The notes under the pieces are model-generated. The model worked only from the letters and a program-made list of their open reading frames with translations. It did not search any database and had not been told where the DNA came from. A stretch of 64,000 nt of DNA. Source: Adiantum capillus-veneris. Its lineage: Eukaryota; Streptophyta; Polypodiopsida; Polypodiales; Pteridaceae. The translations under genes and the position numbers were made by a program. This document shows, in pieces, positions 1 to 12,472 of this stretch (the first letter of the stretch is position 1; each line of letters starts with the position of its first letter). The stretch lies in assembly GCA_014529385.2 (NCBI GenBank), contig CM043960.1, positions 35,242,896 through 35,306,895 on the forward strand, written 5' to 3'.

Positions 1-1670
1 GGACTCCCAATTCCCTCTCTAACAGGCCTTACAGGCTCTACTAGGAGTTGCCAAACCCCAAATTCACCCTAAATACACCTAGGTTCCCTACTCATTTAGG
101 AAAACCATCACAACCTTCCCCCAAACAAATCTATGATAAGGCAAAAAATATATAAGGCTTCCCCCAAACAAATCTATGATGCATCGTAGATTTGTTATGT
201 GCATATTGCATGAAAGACTTATCAAATAAACATGCATTTGGAAGAACTTTTCAAACTAACATATAATTAAAACAAAATGAGAATATATATGTACTTGTGG
301 TGGTTACTATTGAGCAAGCCTTCACCTCTCTCTCACCTAAAGTAACACCTAAGAACGGGGGAGAGCAAAGGATTGAGCCCCACCCCATCCCCTCTATATT
401 AGAGAAGGTGTATCCAACAAAGGAGGGGTTGAAGGTAGCTTGAAGCAACCACTAATCACTTGGAAGGAGCACAATATTTCATTAGAGAGGAAGGAAGCAA
501 CACCTATCAATAGTGACAAGGCTCAACCTCTCATAAAAGGTGATGATAGTAGCCTAGTGGTGCTAGTCTATCCAAGGGGAAGGTGGGAGATCAAAGGGAG
601 GTAGGCAATTGAAACAAAGATTAGTTGCCTTGGTTTTTTTAACAAAAAAAACACCTTTTGTCCTATGTACCACAAGGAGTTGTGCCACTAGTGATCTTAG
701 TTGTTAAACCTTCCATGTATCACCCACCTCCCACTTCAAACCCTGTCAACCCATATATCACTTGTGGATAGATCTTGAAGAGTAGAATTGAAATATCTAG
801 CCTTCGTAAAGTTTGGAAGCTGCTTGTTGAAAATTTATAGGACTAACAATTTCAAGGGGAAATGATGACATTGATTTCCTTAGAGGGCCCTTTTGAGACC
901 CCAAAATTCTCCTAATGTTGTAGATTGGCCTTCTCAACAAGGATCACGTTTCATCCTCTTGCCTAAATGCAACCAATGCAAGTGACATCACTTTATATTG
1001 CAACCAATATCATGCTTTAGGTGTAATTGGTGATGTTTTTTCGTACCAATTTTTCAAGTTTTTGGCAAGTCTAGACTCTCATGGATGTTACATGGATGCA
1101 CGCTCTATGGCTATATATCAGGTATTATATCTCTTGTTTCTTCTTTCATAGCCTCATGTCACTGTATGTAATTGATTTTGAGTGCAACTCACATGCTGCA
1201 TGATGAGTATGCTACACAAATGCATGAAGTCATAAAAGCTCTTGAAGATCACCATGAGGTTGTTTTCCTCATAGCTCTATGTGGTCAATTATGCATATTG
1301 CTCGCCTAACAAAATATGACATGCCTGCAAAGAGTTTTCTATTCAAGGGTCAAACTTTCCGTTGAACTTCATGCAAGGGTCCTACTCAAAGGATGTGATG
1401 GTTTGCTCTCTCTCAAAGTCAAGTTGCAGCCTGAAAGAAGAAAGGTGATGGAAAAAGGGCAAGAGGCCAAAGGGCTCCTCTAAAACATGTGCTTGCCAAT
1501 GGTTTTGTGTGACAGAAAGTTGGCATCCATTGGGAAGACGTAGCTATAAGGTGATGATATTTTTCTCTTTGAAGTGATAAGATTTATTCAATATGTCATA
1601 AATTAGTGGACTCGATGATGCTCTACACTCCAAAGGGAGACAAAACCATCTTAATAGTACATTGAGTCTC
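1..1670. other. No gene seen; AT-rich non-coding DNA
   Basis: I find no open frame with a recognisable domain on either strand, no LTR end, and no RNA gene. The sequence has the look of old, mutated intergenic or transposon-derived DNA. A short duplicated phrase (aggcttcccccaaacaaatctatgat-like words around 113-133 and 155-180) is the only local repeat noticed. Confidence 0.4.
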
Positions 1671-1899
1671 TTTGAATTCAAAAGCTCACTGGAGGGTAAG
1701 GCCTTAACTTGGTTCCAAACTTCGGGATTTGGGAGTATTCAAGACCTTTAGACTCTAGTCAAGAGATTTGTAGCGTTATTCATTGAAACTAGAATAAAAG
1801 ACAACATGATAGCATAGATCTATAGTCATCAACAAGAGCAAGGGGATATGGTGAGAGATTGTGCAAGCCAAATAAGAATATGTAGCAAGATTCCATAGT
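1671..1899 (+). pseudogene. Gag capsid relic, Ty3/gypsy, same family as element 1
   Basis: One plus-strand frame reads as a Retrotrans_gag capsid segment. It includes LEGKALTWFQ near the start, then DNMIA, an in-frame stop, IYSHQQEQGD, and RDCASQIR. The same order (LTWFQ, NMIAQ, KQKQGES, RDC) is seen in the gag of element 1 at about 7097-7347 and again in element 4 near 61800-61990. Several stop codons interrupt the frame, so this is a dead fragment. No LTR, primer site or pol was found around it. A cysteine/histidine cluster near 2320-2380 may be the remains of its zinc knuckle, but it is out of frame and uncertain. Confidence 0.6.
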
Positions 1900-3127
1900 A
1901 AAAGTTTCATGAAGAGAAGAGATTGTTTCACCCTGATTGTGAGAATTGTTGAACAAGAAACTACATGCAAGCCTGTATAGCACAAAGCATGAATTGCAAG
2001 TAACTGGACTTTATAAGTCTTAATGTAAGAAATATGGGAGACAAAAAGCTGCAGCTATGTTTTTAAATTACTTCTTGTTAAACAACAATGGGTTGGCTAC
2101 CCAAGGCTCAAAAGACTTTTTTCAATTCTAATAGGTTGACTTATGGTTGGCTTGAAGTGTAATTGAGAAGATAATACAACTGCCCATATCTCTTGCACCA
2201 TTCTCAATAATATTCAATGCCCTTCTTGCATGGATGCTCAATATACTTATCAAAATTTGAACCCGGAGAGAATCTGGGAGCTATAGGCGAGTGTCCCTAA
2301 AAAGGATCGGAGAAGCTAGAAATTTCTTATTTTTATTCTCAATGTGGGCCAAAAAGGCACTAGACTCAAAGTGTAGCATGCCTATAAACAACATGTGAGT
2401 TAGTGAATATTTTAATGTGGGTAAATGATGCTAAAGCCTTTACTCACCAACCTTCAAGCACCACCACTCTCCCATATACTCATAAAATCTCATGATAGCT
2501 ACAGAAAAGAAACATCAGCCCTAGCCTCACTTGACATGCATGTTTGTTGGGGGTCAACCATAAATAATCATAGGCAAGATAAAAAGTTTAGGACCAAATC
2601 CTCTCAATATGAGGATCCATATGGCTTTATCCCATCAAAGTTTGCGATCACTCAAGTGAAAGAGGCAATAATAGAAGTGATGGATTCTCGGCTCACTCTC
2701 AAACTAAGAGTTAGCACTCTTAGATTTTTCAAACTTCGATTGCTACATGCATATATTGCACACTTCTAAAGTAACGAGAAACCTTTAATGAGGAGGTATC
2801 CCCAAGGTATCCACTCCTTTTAGAAGAGGAATGCCACTTGCAAGTGGTGCGTCATAGAAAAACTCTTGTTTATGATTGTTGTATGGTAATTAAGACTCCA
2901 ATTCTTACGCTTACTGGTGATTTTCTTACATATGAAGTTTAATTTGGCTCTTTGAAAACACATTTATGGCTAAATTTGTTGTGTATTAAATTTAAATCTC
3001 TTTCATGGTTTTGAAGTATTCATTTATTAAGTTAGTATACCTTGATGCGATTCTCCTTATTCTTAATCTTCAAATAATCCTAACACCACAAGAGCGAACA
3101 AAAATCAAGAACTCATTAAGTAATCCT
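1900..3127. other. No clear gene; probable further relic of a gag-containing element
   Basis: A 114-codon open frame (2425-2769, plus) has no domain I recognise and no homologous segment elsewhere in the window. A degenerate CCHC-like cluster lies near 2320-2380. Otherwise I see nothing with support in this stretch. Confidence 0.3.
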
Positions 3128-4039
3128 TGATGGCAGCATGTGAGTACCCGTTAGCCGCAAGCTAACTCGGATACCATTTTCCGGAGCTCTCATTGCAAAA
3201 ACATTTATTATTTTGATGAATTGGGAACATTGTAATTCCTATTTTCCGGATAAACTTTGTAATTGATGAGCCGGGGCTACAAGCTCCCAGATTGTATCAA
3301 CCTGTCTTTAGTTAGAGCTCCGAGATTATTAGTTTTGACCACCAAAAACCTTGGCTAAGGTATAAAAGCCAATTTTTGTAAGTTATCAGTAAGTTTTCGA
3401 TAATAGAAAACACAGCGTGAGCTATTGACACTCACTTCTCTCCTTCTCATGCTTCCTACTCCCTTCTCAGTTGTCACATTGCAGTGCAGTCTGTTGCGTT
3501 GCAATCGCAGGTAAGAGCTCTACGCATTGACGTAAGCATTTCATGGTATTTCGTAGCTTTTGGTATCACCGACCCGCAGACTAATTTCATCATAAGTAGG
3601 AATTTAAGCTTTAAAATCAAGAACTAAGTATAGGCGGGATATTGGGGCATCATTGCTAAGCATTTATATGCATTTTGGGTCAAAAACTCACTACTGTTAA
3701 TAATTGCGATTTTTGCACTTGACCTAAAGTGAGATTTGAGACCATAACCATGTGTGCTTAGGTCTTATAAACATGTCCTAGAAGTTTTGTGACGTGTGGA
3801 TGTGATTTGATGCTGTAACGGATGTAATTTGTTTACCAATGAGCGATTAGCTTTTGGTGATTTCATTCATTTGAGTGTAGCTTGAGTTAGATGCGAGTTG
3901 TTTGTTGTTTTCCAAGAGATTGACAACCTCTTGTAGCCTCTATACACTGGTCGAGTCAGCTTTGTCCCGTGGATTGACAATTATATTCGTGGTTCTCACT
4001 ATGAGTAAGATATGAGTGAGACTAGACACCAGTCCCACA
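3128..4039 (+). repeat. 5' LTR of element 1 (left boundary approximate)
   Basis: The segment ends in CCCACA, two bases before the primer site, as an LTR should. It holds a TATA box at 3361. The TG at 3128 is the proposed start but is not confirmed by a second LTR copy. Length would be about 0.9 kb. Confidence 0.5.
3361..3368 (+). promoter_or_regulatory. TATA box (tataaaag) in 5' LTR of element 1
   Basis: A good TATA box follows ttggctaagg. It lies about 680 bp upstream of the primer site, so transcription would start near 3395 and give a long R-U5 leader. This is the likely promoter of element 1, inferred from position and motif only. Confidence 0.5.
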
Positions 4040-4041
4040 TT

Positions 4042-4064
4042 TGGCGCCACTGCTAGGGATCGAA
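4042..4064 (+). promoter_or_regulatory. Primer binding site, tRNA-Asp type
   Basis: The sequence TGGCGCC, then ACTGCTAGGGATCGAA, is close to the complement of the 3' end of plant tRNA-Asp, whose complement runs TGGCGCCGTTGCCGGGGATCGAA. Only a few bases differ. It sits two bases after the LTR end. tRNA-Asp priming is known from Tat/Athila elements. Confidence 0.8.
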
Positions 4065-4599
4065 GAGACCTAAACTAGGAAAAAACACGAGCGTCTTGTG
4101 AAGTTATCCTTTAACTTTCTCTAGGATCTCCTAGAGTAAAAACTTTCTTTTTAAAACCGCATAGCTTAAGATTGTCGTCTTTTGCTGTGTAGAGGTAGCT
4201 TGGAAGTAATCGTACTTGCTGAGTGCCTTTAGGATTGTAGGATTATAGAATTGGATTAGGATTTTGAGAATGATTGATGGATGAGAGAAGTCTTAAGATC
4301 AAGGCTCAGAAAACCATAAAAAACAAGAAAACGAGTGTTTGTGGATACTTTCCACAACCCCATTGCAGTAGAACCTAGGGATAGGGTAAGTAGAATCCGA
4401 GGTGGGTTTTAGAACATTGCTCTCTCCGGAAGAATCAATTGTGAGTTGTTATGTGAAGTTGCAAAATTTCAGGCCTACGGCTAAAAATAGCACCAAAAGA
4501 CTGTCAACCACTCAATCCGACTGGAGAGTATGCTTTAAAAGTTGTATGAACCAGTGGGTAAGCTCAAGGACACATTGAGATAAAAGTTTCAAGAGTTTG

Positions 4600-5640
4600 C
4601 AAAAACTCAGATTATTTACTTTTTCTTGACATTTTAGGCCAAATTAAGTTTTGACTTGACTTAGAGGCTTAAAATAGCTCATGAAAAGACTGTCCAAGGA
4701 AAAAGTTCAAAAAAGTGTTCATTTTAAGCTTAAAGTAAATAATCACGATTATTTACTTTCAGCTCCAAACTGACCAAGGTTGTTACCAGAGACTCTATGC
4801 ATGTGTACAAACAACTTTTGTAAAGGACCATAGAATTTGGATCACCAAATTGACAAAAAACTGGGTAAAAACTAAAGTCTGTATTGAATTCCTTGAGTGT
4901 AAATTGGGAATTTTTTTGTTCAAACTCAATAAAACTTAATTCATAGGCTTATATTGATGTGATAGATATGTGTACATGCTCACTTGACCAAAAAGATGTA
5001 AAAATTTACCAAAAGTAAATAATCGTGATTATTAACATCTGTCCTATTTTTTAACTTTACTGACCAAGTCAGCATACCACTAGCTTAACCATGTTATATT
5101 AAGCTCACAAACCAAATTTGGTAAGATTTGGATCATTGGATTGAAAATTGTGGCCAAATTTGCAAAGTCAATCTGCAGATACAAAACTGATGACCATTTG
5201 AACAAAAACTGTCCAAACTTGATGAAACTGAGCTTAAGTTGAGATACTTAACATATCTGTGTCAAGATTGGGATAAAAACTTGAAAAACACTAGCTGGAG
5301 TAAATAATCACGATTATTTACATATGCTACAAAAATTGATAATCTTGCACGTTTGAATATACCACAAGGTCAAGCATATCAAGTAGACCACACAAATTAA
5401 TTTTGGTGAAATTTGGATCACAAAAGTGAGACCTAAGCCAAAATCTTGAAAACCGAGTCTGCGGACACAATTGATAACTTGAACAAATTTTGTTCAAACT
5501 TAGTGAAACTTGTCCAAAGACCTTAATAGGTTGTATACATGGCAAATCAAGCCAAAAAGTGCAAAAAATTGAGAAAAGTAAATAATTACGATTATTTACT
5601 ATTGCTACACAGAGACACCATTTTTGACTTTTAAACTTGT
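4600..5640 (+). repeat. Diverged ~280-bp tandem repeat with a palindrome in each unit, in the leader of element 1
   Basis: A palindrome of the form GTAAATAATCNNGATTATTTAC recurs near 4733, 5015, 5299 and 5577, a spacing of about 280 bp. Between palindromes the order of words is also conserved: an 'aaatttggatca' word, then 'gaacaaa...gttcaaact', then 'aagatg/aaaagtg'. This shows a whole-unit tandem duplication, not isolated hairpins. The 5015 copy has a broken right arm; the 5299 and 5577 copies are almost perfect. A partial arm at about 4610 may be an older unit. The repeats lie between the primer site and gag. Confidence 0.8.
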
Positions 5641-6204
5641 ACAGTGTTAGACCAACATAATATAAGGCCACCGGGAAATTTTGGGTTCAATCAGATTCAA
5701 AGTGGTACATGTTCACTCAGTTTTTAGGTTGCAGATTAGTCCTTTGGTATTTTGCAAAAGTGGAATCTGAAAGTCTCAATAGCTGACTCACTTAGCTTGA
5801 TTTGGAGTGATACACGTAGACGAGTCACAATAGTTAGCAAGAATTGTACAGTCTTTGTGAGAGAATAGCTAACTTGATTAAAATTGATACAGGAATCAGG
5901 TTGAAGACAAGGAATTGACAGCTTGACGGAAGTTGCAATCAAGTCAAGTGGAAGAAATTGACAACAAGTCGATTTGACGGTAAGTACTCTATCCAGGGCT
6001 TCACAAGTCTATATACACCTTAGATCTGGTCGTATACTAGGAAACCAAGGTATATTTGGAGAGACCACTAGTAGAGTATCCACCGAAGAAAGTGTGAATC
6101 AAGGCAATCCCTTGCACACTATCCTTAAAGAAGTCTAGGACACTTTTTCAGATTCAACATCTGAAACGTCTTCCTATTCGACTCACTTAGAAACTGGAAC
6201 GACA

Positions 6205-7360
6205 GTGCGTTATAAGCATATACTCTCTTTTTATAAGACTAATTGCCATGGAGCTCAGGTTTATGTGGATCCTAATGAAGAGTATGCTATTCGCATCGAT
6301 GACCATGGTATTGAGTTTGAAGAAAAGATCAGGGCAAACAAACAAGGAAAAATGTACATGGATAGAAACGGAACTCAGTATTTACAATAAAAGCCTAACG
6401 TGATAGACAAATGGGAATTAGAAGTAAATACCATAATTCCAGATATGGCAGCAAAAGAAGGACCACCAACTTTAGATTCGAGGGATACGATCAAGTTGAT
6501 TTGAAGCCTTTGAAACGGATTAGTACGGATAATCCTAGGATCGGAGTCTAGTTTGGGAGGATAGAAACATCAAAGATCTTCTATGGACTTCTCATGCCAA
6601 GTCAGGACAACTAACACCCATGAAGATCATCTATATCTTCAAAATTAAAGATAAGTGTTCAGTGGATCTACCAAACTACCTGTTTAGGGATTGTTATAAC
6701 AATAACTTTGTTATGATGACTCCTGAGGAGGTGGAACAAACCAAATACCAAAGGTACTCCATAAGGGATTGGATATTGGGGCCAAGGACCAGAAACTATT
6801 TGAAGAGATGAAACCGTGATAGATCTTCTGAGAGTAATGTTAAGGAACTAGAAACCACCTCATCACAAAGAAAACCGGGTGACACTAAGGCCAGTCCAGG
6901 GCTACACGAGTCACTATTTCCAACAGACTGGTTTGAAGGACTCGAAACAGGACCAACTGCCAGGAGACCGAAAGTTGAACCAAACAGACATGTCAGACAA
7001 GCTGATTTTCAAAAATGTGTCAGACATACAGTGGATCGAGGGATCCATACGACCACTTAGCAAGCTTTAAGCAAGTGCTAAGAGCAGAACGCAAATTTGA
7101 TTTCCATACAAATGACATTAGAAGAAAAATCATTAACATGGTTCCAAAACATTCCACCAAGGTCAATCATGGACTTGAATACATTAGCTCAAGGACTTGT
7201 AGCTGCTTGTTCCAAAACAGGGATCAAACACAATATGATAGCTCAATCTATAGTTTTAAACAGAAACAAGGTGAGTCTTTTAGGGATTGTGCAACTCGAA
7301 TGAAGCAATACAGTGCAAGATGCCCAGAGCTAGAGATACCTGCATAAGAAAGACTAGTAT
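6205..7360 (+). pseudogene. gag of element 1, N-terminal and capsid part
   Basis: Open pieces at 6205-6390, 6620-6811, 7015-7347 and 7097-7303 together cover the matrix/capsid half of Gag. The capsid core is visible as SLTWFQNIPPRSIMDLNTLAQ in one frame, continuing as SFKQKQGESFRDC in another. The frame changes near 7241, consistent with loss of one base. In the living family the two halves would be continuous, as they are in the homologous relic at 1671. Upstream pieces (about 6205-6811) have no domain I can name but keep a charged, protein-like composition. A stop follows the capsid near 7347. Confidence 0.7.
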
Positions 7361-7362
7361 CA

Positions 7363-8929
7363 TTGTTACCAAAGGGACTGCTAAACAAAGAACTTCATGC
7401 TATACTGTATAGCAAGAAGCATACGACCCTAGAAGAGCGTGTGTCAGATGCTATTGACTTGGGAGACAATTGTGATATTTTCAACGAAGAAGATGTCCCT
7501 AAGGATAACCAAAGTGAGAAAACAGCATCCACCAAACCAGGATAAGTGGGAACGGCTGCTACAACACCACTCTTAGCCATAGAAGACATGCTCAAAAGAA
7601 TGAATGACATGATGAATAACATGCAAAAAGCACCTATGAGGGGACTAGGGCAAGGGATACCTCAAGAAAGACAACCAATTAGGCCACAGAAATGGTGTGC
7701 AATCGAGGGTAAAATGGACCAACCATGAGACCATTGAGTGCTATTACCAACCAAAGTATGATGGGAATGTTCAATACGTGCCTATGAGACCACAAGGGCA
7801 ACCCATGTACATATATCAGCCTAATATGGCCCCAGCTCAAAGACCACCGATGGGTATGGAAAGACCTCAACCCGTATTGGGTCAACAACCTCCATATTCG
7901 GGACATAATGCAGTGCGTGTAAAGTACATGCATCCAGAGGGAGTCATAAATGAACAAGCACTAGTGCCTGTTACACCCTATGCTGAGCCTAGTCCATCTA
8001 CATTAATGATAGAAGGAGATTGGTATAATTCACATCCACCACCAATGGAAGAACCTGTGACTTATACTACACCAGAGCTGGCACCAATGTACTATGTAGC
8101 TAATCAAGGTGTTAGACCTCCTATGGTAAGATCCATGATTAAGCCAATAACTGGAAATTGTCATAACTATGGTGCAGATGATCATTGGAAAAATGAATGC
8201 CCAGAGCATGACAAGAACCTCAAGCCAATTGAAGCTTATTGCATACAATGTTGCAAAAAGGGAGGAAACTTCCCTGAAGATTGTCTAGAAAATCCTTTAA
8301 ACAAGGGTAAAACAATAGTAATTGTAGTCCAAGTGATACCTAGTAGCTCATTCGAGAGTGAACCAATTATTCCAATCAAGGTAATCACCAGAGCCCAGGC
8401 TAAGAAAAAGAAACATAACTCCTCTGATGATTTGGAGAATACAAAGCTTTCCTCTGAAAAGACCAAAAGAAGCGGAAACAAAAGGTATGAGATGAGAAAA
8501 CAAAAACAAAGGGCTGAAATCGAGGAGAAAGCAAAGAAGCTATTCCAGGAAAAGGTGAAAGAAAGTGGAAGCGAAATAAAAAAAACCACTGTGAAATTTG
8601 GAGGATCAATTTTGGTAGACAAATTTTTTGAGCTAATTAATGCAGCCTTGGAAGCTTACCAAGCAGGACTTAAAGCATGCCAAAACATGAAAAACAAATG
8701 AAAAAACTATCCTTCTCCAGACATGGAAGCAGCTAAGCTTGAAGCTTATCAAAATTTGGTAAGAATTACTCAAGAGATGTTGGAAAAACAAAAAACCAAG
8801 CTCAAAAGTATGGCAAAACCTGAGGAGCTTATGGTAGGAACCAATAAAGAAAAATCCGAAGTAGTGGTAGAACCCCACCTTGAAACAAAAGAGCCAGAAG
8901 TTATAGTGCCTGACAGCGAGATGCCTTGA
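7363..8929 (+). pseudogene. gag of element 1, C-terminal part with zinc knuckles
   Basis: Three open pieces (7363-7545, 7546-7728, 7697-8701) and a tail (8723-8929) continue Gag. The 334-codon piece at 7697 has a proline/tyrosine/methionine-rich stretch, then a nucleocapsid region near 8155-8285. The first knuckle reads CHNYGADDHWKNEC, with the second cysteine changed to tyrosine. The second, CIQC...C, lacks the usual histidine. After that comes a lysine/glutamate-rich, probably helical tail. A stop at 8699-8701 splits the tail from MEAAKLEAYQNLVR, which continues in the homologous element 4 at 63370. The Gag is therefore unusually long for the clade and clearly dead. Confidence 0.65.
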
Positions 8930-9060
8930 ACGAAATTCCATTCGTAGAAGAAGACTAGCCATGACACTTATGGAAAAAAGTTAGAGAGATTAATGATGGG
9001 AGCCTAACTCTAAAGTCAGCTCCTACAGAGGAAGTTTGGTTAGACAACCTACATCATGAT

Positions 9061-9333
9061 ATGGACATGGATGTACAATCCTTGTATGGGGATTGCGGAT
9101 CTGAAGCTTCAGGAATGTCTAAACCATTGACCTTGAAAACATTACCCTCTTACTTGGAAGATAACGAAGATGAATCCATAGTGTTTAAAACCACTCAAAT
9201 AAAAAGAGCTAAACAGACCCTAAAAGTAGAAAACATCCATTCAATCATGTCTACACCCATCCAATGCACTCTTACTTTAGAAAAACTGTTAAAAATCAGA
9301 CGATATTTATGGAATGATCTACAAAAACCCTAG
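9061..9333 (+). pseudogene. Spacer coding piece between gag and protease, unrecognised
   Basis: A 90-codon open piece rich in Asp, Glu, Thr and Lys. No domain is recognised. It lies in the same strand and general order as gag and protease, so it is probably polyprotein linker of element 1. Confidence 0.35.
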
Positions 9334-9419
9334 AGAAGGTGAAAATAACAGGGCTAGTCGCAAAAAGTTTGAGAAAACTGATACACAAATTGGATACCAA
9401 AGAGATTTGATCTGTTCCA

Positions 9420-9692
9420 ATGAACAAAGTCGGAGAATACTACAAAGGGGAAGAAGGAAACACAACCCTTCCAATAAAATATAATGACGTAGAAACCATG
9501 GCAATATTGGATAGTGGAGCAGGTATAGCCATAGCCACAAAAGCAGTATGGGAATTGGGACAACCAGCTATTAGACAAACTCGCATGAAATTGCAATTGG
9601 CTGATGGACACATCGAAAGACCCTTAGGACTACTTGAAAAAGTGATAGTTAATTCCTATGGATTGAATATCACCAACACACTTTTGGCATAG
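9420..9692 (+). pseudogene. Retropepsin-like aspartic protease of element 1
   Basis: The frame carries the active-site triad as AILDSGAGIAIATKAVWELG, followed by LQLADGHIERPLG, a retropepsin flap-like region. The catalytic DSG is intact. The piece is 90 codons long, about the size of the domain without its C-terminal hydrophobic motif; a stop at 9690-9692 cuts it off. It would cleave the Gag-Pol polyprotein. The related element 4 has lost this whole region. Confidence 0.75.
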
Positions 9693-9912
9693 TAGAGTTT
9701 GGTAAGAAACTCAATTACAAAATCATCTTCAGAAGACCTTTCATGCAACAAGTATAACTCATCCAAGATTGGGGAAACAATTATCTGTACTTGAAGCAAG
9801 TGGGATCAATAACAAGGGTTAATCTAAAAGACTACACTTATAGAGATGTCATGAAACGTCCATACAAGAATTCGATTCAGTCTCTTCAACTGAAACTAAG
9901 CTTCCATCTTGG

Positions 9913-10455
9913 TTGAACAAGGACACACCTATTTGGATGTGCGGAGCCTCAAAAAAAGGGAGCTTAAAACGAGAAGAATGTATCTTAGAAAGGGATTGCA
10001 CAGATGAAGCCTATGTACCTGAACCCTTTCCAGAGCATTTGTTTGAGCCATTTGAATGGACTCAAATTTTAGCGACAATGGATGTATCTCTAAATACGTC
10101 TATGCATACTCAATTTTGCAATGAGGACGGCTATGACATAATTCCCATTCAAATGATCTCAACCCTTCACATTGAAGACAAAATTCACGAATCCAAGGAC
10201 TTGATGAAAGCTCAACAAGTCTTTTCAGACCTCTACTATGATGCTGTAGATGAGTTAGAAGAACACTCAGCCACCTTAGATGATTCGGGGTCAGAAAAGG
10301 AACATGTGAGAGCTAAGCTACTCATAAAAGGAGGGGAGGAAAAGTTTTCTTACTTTCCTAACCAAAAACCGAGAAGACAGACATGGTATAGAAGAAAAAG
10401 AGACACCAGAAACTTGAAAGCTAGACCTATGCCATCAATCTCTAGTAAAACATAG
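9913..10455 (+). pseudogene. Acidic linker between protease and RT of element 1, unrecognised
   Basis: A 180-codon open frame with many Asp, Glu and Ser residues and a basic end. It has no recognised domain. Tat-like elements often have long protease-RT spacers, so it is probably polyprotein linker. It stops at 10453-10455; the bases up to 10831 hold further frame fragments (for example HYKKYTLQD near 10725) that are conserved in element 4 near 63795. Confidence 0.4.
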
Positions 10456-10831
10456 TTCCTAATGCAGATAGATGCACATGATTGTGTCAAGGACAAAATC
10501 ACTAGTAGGTATCCTTTAACAAAACGCCAAAAATGTTGAAAACCTTGAGAAAAACGACAAAGGAAACTCAAGCGAAACTTAAAAACCAGGACAAGGATTC
10601 AATCATGACACAAGTTGAACGAAGAAAGAAATATCAAGAGTTGAAAAATCTCTAAAGGAGATATATACAACTGAAATGGAAACCACTGAGGAGGATGGTA
10701 AAGATGTAATGAGTGTTCCATCCCATTACAAGAAATATACTCTCCAAGATTGAAACATCATAGTCGAACAACCTGTCAGGGAACTACAAAAATAGGGCAA
10801 ATCCTACGAAGGACCTAAAAATGCAAAAAAG

Positions 10832-11878
10832 ATGGCCGAACCAGGGGAAGAGCCTAGACCTGTCTACATTGCAAATGACCCGATGGAAGAAGAAGAAGAG
10901 CTTTTGCTAAGCTTACTGAAAGAATACCAAGATATCTTTGCTTGGTCTTATAAGGATCTCAAGGGAGTTGATCCAGAAATTTGTCAACATACCATACCCA
11001 TGAGAGATGATGCGAAACCAAGCAGATAAAGGCCATACACATATAATGAAACATTTGCCAAAAACATCAAAGAAGAGATAGAAAAGCTAAAGGAAGCCGA
11101 ATTCATTTATGAAATTGAACACCCAGATTGGGTGTCTCCAATTGTGGTAGTACCCAAGAAAAATGGAAAATTAAGGGTATGTGTCAATCTCAAGAAAGTG
11201 AATGCAGCTACCATTAGAGACAACTTTCCTCTTCCAATCACTGAGCATGTTTTAGAACAAGTTGCAGGGAAAAAAGCTTACACCTTTTTAGATGGCTTTT
11301 TGGGATACAATCAACTTTTGGTTGATCCCAAAGATCAGCATAAAACTGCCTTTGCAACTGAATGGGATATTTTTGCCTATCGGGTTATTCCTTTTGGGTT
11401 AACTAATGCTCAGGCCACCTTTCAAAGATTGATGAGCCATACTTTTAAAGAATATCTTTGAAATTTATTGGAAGTATATACGGATGATCTATGTGTACAT
11501 TCATCAATCTGGGCTGATTATTTTGAACACCTCAAAAAGGTATTTGAAAAATGTAGACTTTACTAAATCCTAAAAAGTGCACATTTATGGGTAGACAAGG
11601 AAAAATTCTTGGACATATAGTGTCTAAAAATGGCATAGCTACTGACATGGATAAAATTCATGTTATTGCTGATTTGCCTAGATCAACCACAATCAAGGGG
11701 GTTCAAGCCTTCATGGGACATTATGGACATTACTAATGGTTCATATACATGTATGCTATAATTGCAAAATCCATGTACAGTTTGATCACACACTTTGAAT
11801 GGACTAATCAGTGTGAAGAATCCTTCATGAAGCTTAAGCAAGCTCTCACTTCAGCTCAAATATTTAAAGCACCAGGTT
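10832..11878 (+). pseudogene. Reverse transcriptase of element 1
   Basis: The frame starts in an acidic region, then DIFAWSYKDLKGVDPEICQH, which is the start of the gypsy RT domain. It goes on through VVVPKKNGKLRVCVNLKKVN, fingers and palm, VIPFGLTNAQATFQRLM, and the catalytic YTDD at 11477-11488. Both catalytic aspartates are present. Two in-frame stops (TAA 11027-11029 and TGA 11459-11461) and a frame break near 11563 interrupt it. After the break another frame gives KKCTFMGRQGKILGHIVS and the connection region down to 11878. The D-to-N change in VNLKK, where gypsy RTs usually have VDYR, is notable. Function: copying the genomic RNA in the particle. Confidence 0.85.
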
Positions 11879-12256
11879 AGAATAAGATATTCCACATACA
11901 TGTAGATGCTTTCAATTTTTCCATCGAATGTATACTAGCTCAACCAGGAGACGGGAAAATTGAATTTTCTATTTCTTATGCTAGCCAATAGTTGAACATG
12001 GTAGAAAATAAATATACCACCACCGAAAGGGAAGGACTAGGAATGATCTATGCCGTAAAAAGTATAGACATTACCTATTAGAAAACAAATTTGTATTCTT
12101 CGTGGATCACCAAGCCTTATTGTACTTGGTCAACAAGCCATGCAACACAGGAAGAATAGTGAGATGGTTCATCATTCTTTTGGAATTTGATTTCACTGTA
12201 GTTGTAAACAAGGGCACCACTCATCAAAGAGTAGATCATTTGTCAAGGATTGTTTA
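11879..12256 (+). pseudogene. RNase H of element 1
   Basis: The first half reads FHIHVDAFNFSIECILAQPG and TTTEREGLGMIYAVK; the second half, after a one-base shift near 12058, reads FVFFVDHQALLYLVNKP and VDHLSRI. The acidic residues expected of RNase H (D, E, D, D) can all be seen. One TAG (near 11990) and the frameshift kill it. It would remove the RNA strand during reverse transcription. Confidence 0.8.
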
Positions 12257-12472
12257 GGAGAGCCACCTAAAGGACTAGATGATGATCTACTAGATGCATA
12301 TCTGTTTTTCGTAGAAATGATACCTTGATAGTCAGAAAACTTGGTATCATTGATGACCATAGCTCAAGTGGATTTGCAAATATCACTTCCTATTACAATT
12401 GAATTAATTGAGCAATTGGATATGTATCAGTTACTAGCTGGAAGGTTGTAGAAAACAAATCGAGATGGGATA

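Noticed and set aside
8236-8622. Minus-strand 128-codon frame rich in Phe, Leu and Ser
   Set aside because: It is the antisense of the lysine-rich gag tail of element 1; such frames are expected opposite A-rich coding sequence.
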